Source: RGIG464 sp045599585 (GTDB lineage Bacteria; Myxococcota_A; Bradymonadia; UBA4248). Taken from it: DNA of 64,000 nucleotides. Position 1 is the stretch's first letter; each line of letters starts with the position of its first letter. The translations under genes were made by a program, and so were the position numbers. The notes below the pieces were generated by a model. It did not search any database and was not told where the DNA came from. It saw nothing but the letters and a program-made list of their open reading frames with translations. This document shows, piece after piece, positions 34,377-43,419 of this stretch. Where the stretch lies: assembly GCA_045599585.1 (NCBI GenBank), contig JAZRWH010000024.1:51555-115554 (forward strand), given 5' to 3'.

Positions 34377-35333
34377 TTAAATATAACGCGCCAAACCTTC
34401 TTCGACTGAACACACAGGAACAAAACCCAACTCACGACGAATCGAGTCAATACAAGCGCACGAGTGAAGAATATCGCCAGCTCTCGGCGGAAGAAACTCG
34501 GGCTCGGGCGATGTCGTGCCGTATTTTTGCAAAACGCGCTCGCGCATCATGCGATTAAGTTCGACGAGCGAAGTGCTTTCACCACATCCAACATTGTACG
34601 CTCGCGATGCTGCTGCGCCATAATCATGTTCGGCTGCCAAAAGATTTGCCCGTACGACGTTTGAAACATGACAATAGTCTCGCGTTGATGTGCCATCGCC
34701 AAAAATTCCGCAAGGCCTACCGCTTTTGATGCACGACAACCATTTGGGGATAACAGCAGCGTAGGCGCCATTGGGATCCTGACGCGCTCCAAATACATTA
34801 AAATAACGCAATCCTACAACCGTCATGCCGTAACACGAACTCCAGGCCTGCGCATAAATTTCCTGCGAACGCTTGGCGGCTGCATACGGCGACAAAACGG
34901 ATCCTTCACTTCCTTCATGCGCCGGCGAATCCGTAGAATCACCAAAAACCGCACTCGAACTCGCGTACACGACGCGGGCAATTCCATGAGAACGCGCAGC
35001 TTCAAGCACATTGACAAAACCCGTCATGTTCGTTGCATGCGTCAACATTGGGTCTTCTATACTCCACGGCACCGAACCGATCGCCGCTTCATGAAAAACA
35101 AGATGACACGATGCAAACAGCGTTTTCATGCGCTCCAAATCTCGTACATCATCTTTGTAAAACTTAAATCTTTTTGAGCGACTCTGATCGCTGCCAATCA
35201 CCGCTTCAAGATTTTCAAGTTTGCCCGTCAAAAGATTGTCGATACCGACGACCTCATCCCCTCGCTCCAAACACGCTTCCAACAGGTGGGATCCAATAAA
35301 ACCAGCTACGCCGGTAATGACTACTCTCATCAC
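34377..35333 (-). CDS. NAD-dependent nucleotide-sugar epimerase
   Basis: The 318-aa product is an extended SDR enzyme. The NAD-binding GVAGFIGSHLLE is at the N-terminus. SSSAVFGD follows, and the catalytic Tyr-Lys pair lies in YAAAK. Residues such as VVGIDNLLTGKLENL resemble UDP-glucose or UDP-GlcNAc 4-epimerases (GalE/WbpP type). The start overlaps the stop of the upstream dehydratase gene by four bases. It probably supplies a sugar nucleotide for surface polysaccharide or glycoprotein. The substrate is not fixed by the sequence. Confidence 0.88.
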   Translation of the reverse strand: MMRVVITGVAGFIGSHLLEACLERGDEVVGIDNLLTGKLENLEAVIGSDQSRSKRFKFYKDDVRDLERMKTLFASCHLVFHEAAIGSVPWSIEDPMLTHATNMTGFVNVLEAARSHGIARVVYASSSAVFGDSTDSPAHEGSEGSVLSPYAAAKRSQEIYAQAWSSCYGMTVVGLRYFNVFGARQDPNGAYAAVIPKWLSCIKSGRPCGIFGDGTSTRDYCHVSNVVRANLLAAEHDYGAAASRAYNVGCGESTSLVELNRMMRERVLQKYGTTSPEPEFLPPRAGDILHSCACIDSIRRELGFVPVCSVEEGLARYI

Positions 35334-37204
35334 TTCGCAGGCTCCATCATTTCTGGCACAAGCTCGTGCATTGCCGCTCTAACTGCAGCATTGTCCTGAC
35401 TGTCTCGATATAGCTTCAGTTTTTCGATGCCTTGCAATACACCATCTCGATCTACCGGCTTCAGTTTACCTACGTAAATCTTCGGATGAACCGTGTGATC
35501 CATCTTTTCTTCATCGAATCCAAGCTCTTCAAACAATTTTTCGCCAGGACGCGTTCCCGTAAACACAATCGAAATCTCTTTTTCGCTCTTGCCACTCAAA
35601 CGAATAAGGTCGCGAGCCAAGTCTACAATCTTTACCGGCTCACCCATATCCAAAACAAAGATTTCTCCACCATTTCCCATTGTCCCAGCCTGCATAACCA
35701 ACTGCGAAGCTTCAGGAATTGTCATAAAATAACGAACCATTTCTGGATGCGTAACCGTAAGTGGGCCACCCTGCGCCAACTGGCTGCGAAACAATGGAAG
35801 CACCGAACCCGTCGAACCCAACACGTTGCCAAATCGAACACCACAAAAACGCGTCTTACTGATCGACGACATCGATTGAATATAAAGCTCCGCAATGCGC
35901 TTACTCGTTCCCATCACACTCGTCGGATTTACTGCCTTATCGGTTGAAATCATGACAAAGGCTTCGCAACCATGCGCATCTGCCGCGTTCGCCATATTCA
36001 TCGTGCCTTCTACGTTGTTCCGTATCGCTTCCCCAGGATTATACTCTAACATTGGCACGTGTTTATACGCTGCTGCATGAAAAACCACTTCCGGTCGCGA
36101 TTCATCAAATACGGCATTTAAACGCGGAACATCACATATATCCACAAGTCGCGGAAGAATCTTCGTATTCTTGGCCTTGGCGCTCATCTCTTTTTCTATT
36201 TCGTACAAAAAGAGCTCACACCTTTCCAGCAGCACAATCTCCGCTGGCTCAAATGCCAAAATCTGCCGACAAATCTCGCTTCCTATACTCCCGCCTGCAC
36301 CAGACACTAAAATGCGTCGACCGTGCAAAAATTCCGAAATACGCGTCTTGTCCAGTTGAATCGGATCGCGATGAAGAAGATCAGCCACATCCACTTCGCG
36401 AAGCTGCCCCATCAACACTTTGCCCTCAACAATATCCTTCAATCGCGGGACAATGCGCGTAGACAGTCCTAACGAGGCACACTGCTCAAGCGTTTCGCGA
36501 AGCGCTCCCCCATGAATACTGTTTTCACAAATAATAGCTTGGTTTGCATCAAGTTCATGTGCCGCTTTCGACAAATCAGATACATCGCCGATTATCTTGA
36601 CATCCGCTAACGTACTGCCAATCTCACCCTTATTTACAGCCAAGACGCCTACAATCTGTATCGGCTTTTCAGAATGAAATCGCATCGATTCAATCACAAC
36701 CTTCGCCCCCTCTTCGCCAATCAATAGCGCTCGAATCGGCGTCAGCGAAGCCTCCGCTCCCTGCAAACGGGACATCCTCGTCTCGTGCGTTAATCGATGA
36801 ATCACGCGAATACCCGACAATGCCAGTACCGCCAAGCAGTAGTTGACGACAATCACACCCCAAGGCAAAATGCCATGGTTCGGTCCTTCTGACGTCACAC
36901 TAAACGTACCGAGTAATAACCGCGCCACAATCAATACCACCGATGATGCCGCTAAAGCCGTCACAATTCGGCGAACATCATTTAAGGATATAAAACGCCA
37001 CGCACCGCGCTGGGCTCCAAACCCAAACAAACAGACCATTTCTACGGCAATCACAGGCACGATGTGGATAAAAATACGCTGCCACCACGGCCAACTGATC
37101 ATCACATCAATGCGAACCATAAACGCCATGATAAAAGCCGCTGCTAAACAGGCTATATCTACAATATACCGCAAAATTTTGCGCTGATTGTAATTCATCG
37201 TCAA
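35330..37204 (-). CDS. Membrane nucleotide-sugar 4,6-dehydratase (PglF/CapD/FlaA1-like)
   Basis: The 624-aa product has four TM helices in the first 140 residues, a linker domain, then an SDR domain. That domain starts ILVSGAGGSIGSEICRQIL and continues HAAAYKHVPMLE and STDKAVNPTSVMGTSKR. Met in place of the usual Tyr of YxxxK is typical of the PglF/WbpM family. These enzymes turn UDP-GlcNAc into a 4-keto-6-deoxy sugar. The aminotransferase 393 bp upstream could act next, as in bacillosamine-type synthesis. It overlaps the epimerase gene by four bases. Confidence 0.9.
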   Translation of the reverse strand: MTMNYNQRKILRYIVDIACLAAAFIMAFMVRIDVMISWPWWQRIFIHIVPVIAVEMVCLFGFGAQRGAWRFISLNDVRRIVTALAASSVVLIVARLLLGTFSVTSEGPNHGILPWGVIVVNYCLAVLALSGIRVIHRLTHETRMSRLQGAEASLTPIRALLIGEEGAKVVIESMRFHSEKPIQIVGVLAVNKGEIGSTLADVKIIGDVSDLSKAAHELDANQAIICENSIHGGALRETLEQCASLGLSTRIVPRLKDIVEGKVLMGQLREVDVADLLHRDPIQLDKTRISEFLHGRRILVSGAGGSIGSEICRQILAFEPAEIVLLERCELFLYEIEKEMSAKAKNTKILPRLVDICDVPRLNAVFDESRPEVVFHAAAYKHVPMLEYNPGEAIRNNVEGTMNMANAADAHGCEAFVMISTDKAVNPTSVMGTSKRIAELYIQSMSSISKTRFCGVRFGNVLGSTGSVLPLFRSQLAQGGPLTVTHPEMVRYFMTIPEASQLVMQAGTMGNGGEIFVLDMGEPVKIVDLARDLIRLSGKSEKEISIVFTGTRPGEKLFEELGFDEEKMDHTVHPKIYVGKLKPVDRDGVLQGIEKLKLYRDSQDNAAVRAAMHELVPEMMEPAK

Positions 37205-37283
37205 TTCGTCTTTTATAATTTATTTTCGGCTTTTTATGCTCATTATTTAATTTTATGCCGATCTCTTACTTGTTTTTTTGGGT

Positions 37284-37433
37284 GGGGGAAGTCTCCCCCT
37301 GAGCGGCTATTGCCTCCGCAAAAGAGCACTTTACGCTGCCTCTCAAGCCTAATCCTTACCTATTCAGCAACGCTCTTCCTAAGCCCTCGAGCAACAACTG
37401 CCCTTTTGCTTCGGAATACGCCGCTACCCCCTC
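37284..37433 (+). repeat. Structured repeat element, family A, copy 6 (long loop)
   Basis: GGGGGAAGTCTCCCCC is followed by GAGCGGC-TATTGCC, a loop of about 80 nt closed by GCAAAAG/CTTTTGC, then AATA-C-GCCGCT and ACCCCCTC. The outer parts are conserved although the loop is much longer than elsewhere, so the ends rather than the loop are under constraint. Confidence 0.8.
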
Positions 37434-37596
37434 TTCTAGGCACTACGGCAACTTTTCACAATCACAAATTGCTCCGTTCTACCACTCCACAACCAACTTA
37501 AGTCTTTTAAGCTTCGTACGCTGAGCAAATGCAAAACCGCATCGCTCAACGCAACAGTCGAATAAAATTCAACATCAATCGATTCAATACTTAGAC

Positions 37597-38727
37597 TTAG
37601 CCAACAAGCGCTTTTCTAATCGCATCAATGACAACCGATTGCTGCGACTCCGTCAAAGCACTGCCAGACGGTAGACAAAGTCCTCGCTCAAAAATCTCAC
37701 GACATACCGAACCGCCTACCGATTCAAAAGCCTCAAAGACGGGCTGCATATGCATCGGCTTCCACGTTAAACGCGATTCAATATTGTCTTCTTCGAGTTT
37801 TATACGCAATTCATCCGGTAATATGCGAATTTTTTGCGGATCAAGCTGAATTACCGTCAACCACTTGTTCGAAACGGCTTCCGATGGCTCTGGCATAAAC
37901 GTCAATCCTTCAATATCAGACAAGCCCTCTTGATATCGCTGATGAATCGCTCTACGCGACGCAACACGGTCATCAAGCGCCGTTAATTGACCGCAGCCTA
38001 CAGCTGCCAATATATTGCTCAGACGATAGTTATAGCCAATTTCAAGATGGTGATAATACGGCCGTGCTTCACGCGCTTGTGTTGCCAAAAAACGCGCTTT
38101 TTTCACCAAAGCTTCGTCGTCAGACACCATCGCCCCACCACCACTCGTCGTAATGATCTTATTCCCGTTAAACGAAAATCCAGATACTTTGCCAAACGTA
38201 CCGCACTTCTGTCCTCCGTACACAGAACCAAGCGCCTCGGCACTGTCTTCTAGTACAGGCACACCATATTTTTCGCAGATCGGTAAAATTGACTTATAAT
38301 TCGCACTGATGCCGTACAGATCAACGACGATTACGGCCTTCGGCAGTTTGCCACGCTTCGCATCGCTACTCAGTGCCTGCTCTAACAATCCTGCATCCAT
38401 CTGCCAAGTCTCTCGATCCGAATCGATAAATACTGGCTCAGCATTGCAGTACCGAATAATGTTTGTCGTCGCACTAAACGTGAAATCTGAACAATACACG
38501 CGATCTCCAGATTTTACGCCCAGTACCATTAATCCCAAATGAAGAGCACTCGTCCCCGATGCCGTCGCACAAACGTACTTGCCACCAAGATACTCCCCCA
38601 ACTCTCGCTCAAATCGATCGACAAAGGGGCCCAACGGGGCGATCCAGTTCGACGCAAATGCTTCTTTTACAAACGACTCTTCCTTACCGCTCATGTGCGG
38701 CGGCGACAAAAATATACGCTCTTGCAT
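37597..38727 (-). CDS. DegT/DnrJ/EryC1-type sugar aminotransferase
   Basis: The 376-aa product is a PLP-dependent sugar aminotransferase. The N-terminus reads RIFLSPPHMSGKEESFV. FTFSATTNIIRY is the usual nucleotide-sugar region, EDSAEALGS carries the PLP-contacting Asp, and FSFNGNKIITT carries the Schiff-base Lys. PglE-type enzymes aminate the 4-keto-6-deoxy product of PglF, and the dehydratase gene lies just downstream. Length and motifs are complete. Its start is ATG with GAAGAG upstream. Confidence 0.9.
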   Translation of the reverse strand: MQERIFLSPPHMSGKEESFVKEAFASNWIAPLGPFVDRFERELGEYLGGKYVCATASGTSALHLGLMVLGVKSGDRVYCSDFTFSATTNIIRYCNAEPVFIDSDRETWQMDAGLLEQALSSDAKRGKLPKAVIVVDLYGISANYKSILPICEKYGVPVLEDSAEALGSVYGGQKCGTFGKVSGFSFNGNKIITTSGGGAMVSDDEALVKKARFLATQAREARPYYHHLEIGYNYRLSNILAAVGCGQLTALDDRVASRRAIHQRYQEGLSDIEGLTFMPEPSEAVSNKWLTVIQLDPQKIRILPDELRIKLEEDNIESRLTWKPMHMQPVFEAFESVGGSVCREIFERGLCLPSGSALTESQQSVVIDAIRKALVG

Positions 38728-39012
38728 CTCTTCGTTCCTCTTATCCTTTTATTTAACTGTACACTACGACATGAATAAATTCACATCACAACGTATCATG
38801 CTAGCTGTTTATCCTGAATATTGCCAGTAGCACGGAATGTTTTAAGTCTGATTGCCTTCACGCCGTGCCTCGCGTACCTATTCTATCGCACACAAATAGC
38901 CCCTACCCCTTTTTTTTTCTCAACATTATCATTCTGTACTTTACACTTTACGACCGCAAAGCTTAGCGCTACATAACACTCAGGTATTTGTGCCTTTTTG
39001 CAAGGAGTTCTC

Positions 39013-39534
39013 ATGCATTGCCTCAAATCTGGTTTTACTCTTGTCGAACTCATGGTGGTCGTTGCGATCATCTCCATCCTCGCTGCAGCTTCCATGGCTG
39101 TCTACGCCAAATACCACGATAACGCCCTCGAAAATGAAGCATCCGCGAACCTCTTTGCTCTCTCTCAAGAAGCAAATCGCATTATCAACGACTGGGGCAT
39201 TTCAGGCGGTACAAACGGCATTGGAAGCATTGCCCAAACATGTCTCCCAGCTAACCCGTCCAAAGCACAGTTTAGTGGTGCTGAAACTACTATGTGGGAT
39301 GACTCTGTAACCGCTTGGTCAAGTCTCGACATCCGTTTAGATGGCTCCCACCATTGGCAATACGTCCTCTGCTTCTACGTTAAAGCTCCAAGCAACAGTG
39401 AAGAATTCTTTGCCGTTGCCAAACGTCCCAATACGAATAGATATGGTTTCTTTGATTCCTCCAAAGCTAAACCCGGTTTCATCGAAGCTGTGCCTACTAA
39501 ACCTACTGGAATGACACAGAGTTTCTCTTTCTAA
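39013..39534 (+). CDS. Type IV pilin-like protein 1
   Basis: The 173-aa product has a prepilin peptidase site after Gly (KSG^FTLVELMVVVAIISILAAASMAVY). The Glu at position 5 of the mature protein and a hydrophobic helix follow, as in type IV pilins and pseudopilins. The C-terminal domain has two Cys residues (QTCLPANP and LCFYV), which could form the usual disulfide. I choose ATG 39013 because AAGGAG lies five bases upstream; a TTG at 38998 is less likely. It is one of two pilin genes in tandem, between sugar-biosynthesis genes. Confidence 0.88.
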   Translation: MHCLKSGFTLVELMVVVAIISILAAASMAVYAKYHDNALENEASANLFALSQEANRIINDWGISGGTNGIGSIAQTCLPANPSKAQFSGAETTMWDDSVTAWSSLDIRLDGSHHWQYVLCFYVKAPSNSEEFFAVAKRPNTNRYGFFDSSKAKPGFIEAVPTKPTGMTQSFSF

Positions 39535-39571
39535 CGCTACGTTCGCTTCAAAATTCGTTTCGTTCTACATT

Positions 39572-39631
39572 TATAGGGAGTCTTTTTATGAAACATGCTG
39601 GTATAGGGAGTCTTTTTATGAAACATGCTGG
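39572..39631 (+). repeat. Exact 30-bp tandem duplication of a ribosome site and start codon
   Basis: Units 39572-39601 and 39602-39631 are identical. Each carries AGGGAG, an ATG and codons for Lys-His-Ala-Gly. Because 30 bp is ten codons, both ATGs (39588 and 39618) are in the same frame and lead into the pilin. Confidence 0.95.
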
Positions 39632-40124
39632 CTTTACGCTCGTTGAACTCATGATTGTCGTGGCTATCATTGGCATCCTCGCTGCCGTCGCTATCCCCGC
39701 CTACACCCACTATATCGACGATTCTATTAAATCTGAAGCCAACGTTAACCTCGCCGATCTCGTTGGTAAAGAAGAAGCTTATTTCCGAACTTGGAATAAA
39801 TATGTCCCTGCATGCCCAACATTCATCACCGATGCGACTGATGTGAAAGAATATCGTACGTGTTATGCTAGTGACGATGGGTTCAAAAAATTAGGCTTTA
39901 ACCCAGGCCCCTCTTACTGGGCTTATGGCGTTATCGTTAACGATAATGCTTATACGATTGGAGCTGTCAGACGTCAGGGAAAGATGACAGTTACAGGAAA
40001 AATTAATAGTTCAAACAAAAGATCTGTCATCTTCCAAGAAATCAATGGAACGTCAATCTCAAAGGATAAATTCAAACCCATTGCTATAGAACTCAAACCC
40101 GGTACAGGAACGATCAAAAAATAA
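39618..40124 (+). CDS. Type IV pilin-like protein 2
   Basis: From the second ATG the protein is 168 aa: MKHAG^FTLVELMIVVAIIGILAAVAIPAY, a complete type IV prepilin signature with a short leader. The Cys residues in PACPTF and RTCYAS could form the pilin disulfide. If the first ATG is used, ten extra leader residues (MKHAGIGSLF) precede the same cleavage site, longer but still compatible with prepilin peptidase. It is 83 bp after pilin 1, so probably co-transcribed. A terminator follows. Confidence 0.88.
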   Translation: MKHAGFTLVELMIVVAIIGILAAVAIPAYTHYIDDSIKSEANVNLADLVGKEEAYFRTWNKYVPACPTFITDATDVKEYRTCYASDDGFKKLGFNPGPSYWAYGVIVNDNAYTIGAVRRQGKMTVTGKINSSNKRSVIFQEINGTSISKDKFKPIAIELKPGTGTIKK

Positions 40125-40161
40125 TACACGCGTTTTCATAGAACGCTTCGATGTACTCACT

Positions 40162-40190
40162 AAAAAAGCCACGCATAGCGTGGCTTTTTT
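40162..40190. terminator. Terminator after the pilin genes
   Basis: GCCACGC and GCGTGGC form a 7-bp stem with AAAAAA before and TTTTTT after, so it can work in both directions. Confidence 0.9.
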
Positions 40191-40202
40191 AGTTCTTCGC
40201 TC

Positions 40203-40472
40203 ACTGCTGTCCCACGAAGTTTTCATAGAATACTGATAACTCTACAGTAGCTTTGTTTTATCGATATATAGTCGTTTCTAAGCATGAAAAAGACTTAAGA
40301 TTACTGTTAAATCGTCTGCGTCGCGAAGCCGAAGGCAAGCAGCGGGCGCACCAGACGAGCGGGCGCGCGGGGATTCCAAAGGGCCGTCCGCAGGACAGAA
40401 TGAGAAAAGTATAAAATTCTGTAACGAGCGCATTTCGTTACAGTTAATGAGAATATGTTGTGAGACAGCAGT
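40203..40472. repeat. MITE-like element, family M, copy 2
   Basis: It starts ACTGCTGTCCCAC (40203) and ends TGAGACAGCAGT (40472), an inverted repeat with one mismatch. Inside are a segment of about 140 bp shared with the copy at 63.5 kb and the hairpin CTGTAACGA/TTCGTTACAG. There is also a segment beginning CGCGGGGATTCCAAAGGG that is shared with copy 1. Confidence 0.8.
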
Positions 40473-40515
40473 GTTCTTCGCTTAATTCACTGCTACTCCC
40501 CACAGACGCATGACT

Positions 40516-41481
40516 TTAACCGCGAATATAAACGGCACTGTCGTAACGCATCATGACAAGACCTCGCGTCCAGTTTTCGTGCATCGTCGATTCTAATCCC
40601 AGCGTATCTTCCAAATACCACTTACCAAACGTCGCGCCCGCCATTTCGCTCAACGGATACCCCCCTCCAAAACGCGGATTGATCTCCATCAAAAGCATTT
40701 CCTTCGAAGCACGATCATAAAACAATTGAACACAAATCGTGCCACGTGCACCGGGCAATTTTTCGGCAACTTGGCGAACCAATTCAATGATCTCAGGTGC
40801 ATCAAGCGTACGCGCCTTCGACACTTCTCCATCACGCACTTCAAGACGTTGGCGCGGAACGACACAACCACACTTGCCAGTTCGAGGCGATACATACGCA
40901 TCAACCGTGACTTCGACACCATGACCTAACGATTCCACGACGTATGCCTCGGGATCTTCCAAAAGCAAAAGCTCGCTTCGATCCATTATTTTATGCGCTC
41001 CAATTGATCTTGAACCACACGCAGGCTTCGCAAAACACGGATAAGCCCACGCTGAATCTTCGAGCGCTTCGCGAACACGACACTGCTTAAACGTCGGAAA
41101 ACCATTTTCGACGAACCACTTGTGTGTCGCACGTTTATCCATGCCGATCGCAATCGTTTCGGGACTCGACACCATCACATCAATGCCAGCTGCCTCAAAA
41201 CGAGGACGAGCCTCAGCCAAAATCGGAAGCTCTGTGTCGATCGTCGGAATCACCCATTTCACGTCGTTGCGCGCACAAACATCAAGCATACAATCGACAA
41301 ACTTTGGATCGGTGACACGAGGCACGATCTCGCGCTGTCGCGCTTCAATAAACGCCGGCGCAAAAGGCTGAGCATCCGTAGCAACAACACAACCTTCGAT
41401 CCCCATAAACAGCTGCGTTCGCTCTAAAATTTTCATGAGCTCAACGCGACGACCTGCACATGACAGCAATATATTCTGCAT
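40516..41481 (-). CDS. ATP-grasp enzyme (CarB-like)
   Basis: The 321-aa product has an ATP-grasp fold. The N-terminal Rossmann-like part is MQNILLSCAGRRVELMKIL. The central part is FAKPACGSRSIGAHK, and LLMEINPRFGGGYPL provides the Mg-binding Glu/Asn. It resembles carbamoyl-phosphate synthase-like ATP-grasp ligases found in polysaccharide loci, which join an acid to an amine. The substrate is unknown. It is the last gene of a three-gene minus-strand operon after the GNAT (33-bp gap). Confidence 0.82.
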   Translation of the reverse strand: MQNILLSCAGRRVELMKILERTQLFMGIEGCVVATDAQPFAPAFIEARQREIVPRVTDPKFVDCMLDVCARNDVKWVIPTIDTELPILAEARPRFEAAGIDVMVSSPETIAIGMDKRATHKWFVENGFPTFKQCRVREALEDSAWAYPCFAKPACGSRSIGAHKIMDRSELLLLEDPEAYVVESLGHGVEVTVDAYVSPRTGKCGCVVPRQRLEVRDGEVSKARTLDAPEIIELVRQVAEKLPGARGTICVQLFYDRASKEMLLMEINPRFGGGYPLSEMAGATFGKWYLEDTLGLESTMHENWTRGLVMMRYDSAVYIRG

Positions 41482-41514
41482 TCTCTCTCCTTACTGCGCT
41501 TAGATGGTTGTCAT

Positions 41515-42036
41515 CTATTCTAGAATTGCTTTTTTCAAAACGCGCTCTGACAAAAATTTCAAAAAAATCGAACACTCTTGGCGCGTCCAAGCAGGACGTG
41601 TCATTAAATATAAAGTGTACGGCGTCGGCGATCCGTCAGCATCTGCCTCATAGCCGGGATGCGTAAATTTTATCCCGCTAAACGTCAATCCATGCCGTTC
41701 GTAAAATGCAATTCTACGCCGACAGATTTCATTCTCCGGCGGATCGACTTCCAAAACAACGCGAGGGTGACTGGCAATGTACGCATCTAAAAACTTACCA
41801 CCCTCGCCTTGGTTACGAAGATCTGCTCTCACGGCAAAATGCTCCAAATACGAAAACATTTCCGTTTCCCAATGAAACATAAGCCCAGCCACTTCGCCCG
41901 CCGCATACAACACATCAGGCTTAAATTCAGGATTTTCGGCACATACCTGGGCATAAGATTCTATTTTTCTACGCTCGACGACGGGAAAACTCGTTTCATA
42001 AATCTTCCACACGTCCCTAGTCAGTTCTTCTTTCAT
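41515..42036 (-). CDS. GNAT-family N-acetyltransferase
   Basis: The 173-aa product fits the GNAT pattern: FAVRADLRNQGEGGKFLDAYI in the acetyl-CoA loop region, then RRRIAFYERHGLTFSGIKF. It probably acetylates a small molecule or a protein. The C-terminal segment of about 30 residues is basic and helical. It starts about 20 bp after the DUF2971 gene ends and precedes the ATP-grasp gene, so the three look like an operon. Confidence 0.8.
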   Translation of the reverse strand: MKEELTRDVWKIYETSFPVVERRKIESYAQVCAENPEFKPDVLYAAGEVAGLMFHWETEMFSYLEHFAVRADLRNQGEGGKFLDAYIASHPRVVLEVDPPENEICRRRIAFYERHGLTFSGIKFTHPGYEADADGSPTPYTLYLMTRPAWTRQECSIFLKFLSERVLKKAILE

Positions 42037-42056
42037 GAACTCAAAACACTCTCTTC

Positions 42057-43130
42057 TTAAGGATTATAGGGAATCTCCGAGGAAAATATCTCGATATGTT
42101 CAAACGGGTAATTGCGTGCAGCGAGGAGCCTAACGATGCTGTATCGCCCAAGATCGGGACGTTGTGCCGGCGAAATACCGATGGATCGAACGGCTTCGCG
42201 CTCAATCGGTATTTCTAGGTAAGGAACCAACAACCCATGGTGCTCTCGAAAATGCACTTCGGGGTGCGCCGGCTTCCTTTTGGCTGAATTTCTCACGACA
42301 TACTTCGAGGCCATTGCCTCGAGTACAGAACAACGCAGATGTTTATGGATCACAGGCAATCTTTTTTGAGCCACCTGAGGTACGCCCCCAATTGCGCTAG
42401 TCCCCTCCTGGCGCGTCAGACGAATGACGATTCTATACTCTTTTTCATCATAAAAAGCTGGATGCTTAAAAAACACGCCTGCAACCATCAACATATCGAG
42501 CAAAAAGCGCTTAATGACCTCCGCTGCAGCGGCATCATTCGTACCGCGTTCTACATACATTGCATTTAACGGAAGAATCATCTTTTCGAGTACGCCAATC
42601 TGCTCTTCTCGACGATATAAAACTTTGCCCGACGAAAACACGGGAATTCCACCCTCATTCAAATGCCCCAACAAAGTATCTAAATCCAAACCAATATTAT
42701 ATCCCATGCAATCTGCATTCTTTGTATAACATCGCCACAGATTCAAATTATCTCGCTCGAACGAAAATGATATTAAATAGTATTCGTCGGCATTTTGTAC
42801 ATAATCTTCGGTGTCCAGCCTATTTTTTACAAAGCGTTTGCACGTCGAAACGATAAACTCTTTCACTTTCGGGTGAAGCCTGTCTTCGATCGAATAGACG
42901 TACTCTTTAATCAATTCATAAGAATAACAAAGTTCGCTGCGATCATTCATACACTTGATATCGCTGGCCCAAATTCGTCCATAAGCCCCCGACGAAATAA
43001 TACCATCCAGCCCTTTTGGCGAAGTGTAATGATAAACGCGCGTTACATTGTTTGGTGGAACGATCGCATCCGTCGCATTTTCGAAAATCCGCATGCCTTC
43101 CAACAAGATATCAAACGCTTCGTGATCCAT
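42057..43130 (-). CDS. DUF2971-like protein
   Basis: The 357-aa protein carries the DUF2971-like features VYHYTSPKGLDGIISSG, RIWASDIKCMNDRSELCYSYELI, YYLISFSFERDNLNLWRCYT and EYRIVIRL. DUF2971 proteins are often found near defence and toxin genes and have been compared with ADP-ribosyltransferases, but the activity is not established. No signal peptide or TM is seen. The gene leads the DUF2971/GNAT/ATP-grasp operon. Confidence 0.75.
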   Translation of the reverse strand: MDHEAFDILLEGMRIFENATDAIVPPNNVTRVYHYTSPKGLDGIISSGAYGRIWASDIKCMNDRSELCYSYELIKEYVYSIEDRLHPKVKEFIVSTCKRFVKNRLDTEDYVQNADEYYLISFSFERDNLNLWRCYTKNADCMGYNIGLDLDTLLGHLNEGGIPVFSSGKVLYRREEQIGVLEKMILPLNAMYVERGTNDAAAAEVIKRFLLDMLMVAGVFFKHPAFYDEKEYRIVIRLTRQEGTSAIGGVPQVAQKRLPVIHKHLRCSVLEAMASKYVVRNSAKRKPAHPEVHFREHHGLLVPYLEIPIEREAVRSIGISPAQRPDLGRYSIVRLLAARNYPFEHIEIFSSEIPYNP

Positions 43131-43301
43131 TCATGCCTCCCTGCGTGCGCAACCCAAGCGCGCAAGCCATTTCTACCCTCATCGCTCACGTGCGTAAAGG
43201 GCGTCTTTTTGTCTGCATTTCGTATTCATTACGACGCCCCTTGGGGCCGTCCGCTGGACAAACGCGTATCCGTCCCCTACCAGCCCATAGACAAAACTCA
43301 A

Positions 43302-43367
43302 GCGGACGCGTATTGAGCCCGAAGGGTGAAAAGCGGCCGCCGACGGCGTATGGCACCGCCATAGCCG
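43302..43367 (+). repeat. GTATTGA/GAAAA hairpin (copy 2) followed by a TAT/ATA hairpin
   Basis: The first hairpin (43302-43340) has GCGGACGC-GTATTGA-GCCC ... GGGT-GAAAA-GCGGCCGC, with one mismatch and one G-T in the stems. The second (43344-43367) reads CGGC-G-TATGGC, a turn, GCCATA-GCCG. They lie in the 289-bp gap before the esterase gene. Confidence 0.7.
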
Positions 43368-43419
43368 GCGTTACCTAAAAACCAATCACGCATGATGCAA
43401 CACGGAGTTGGGAACTTAC

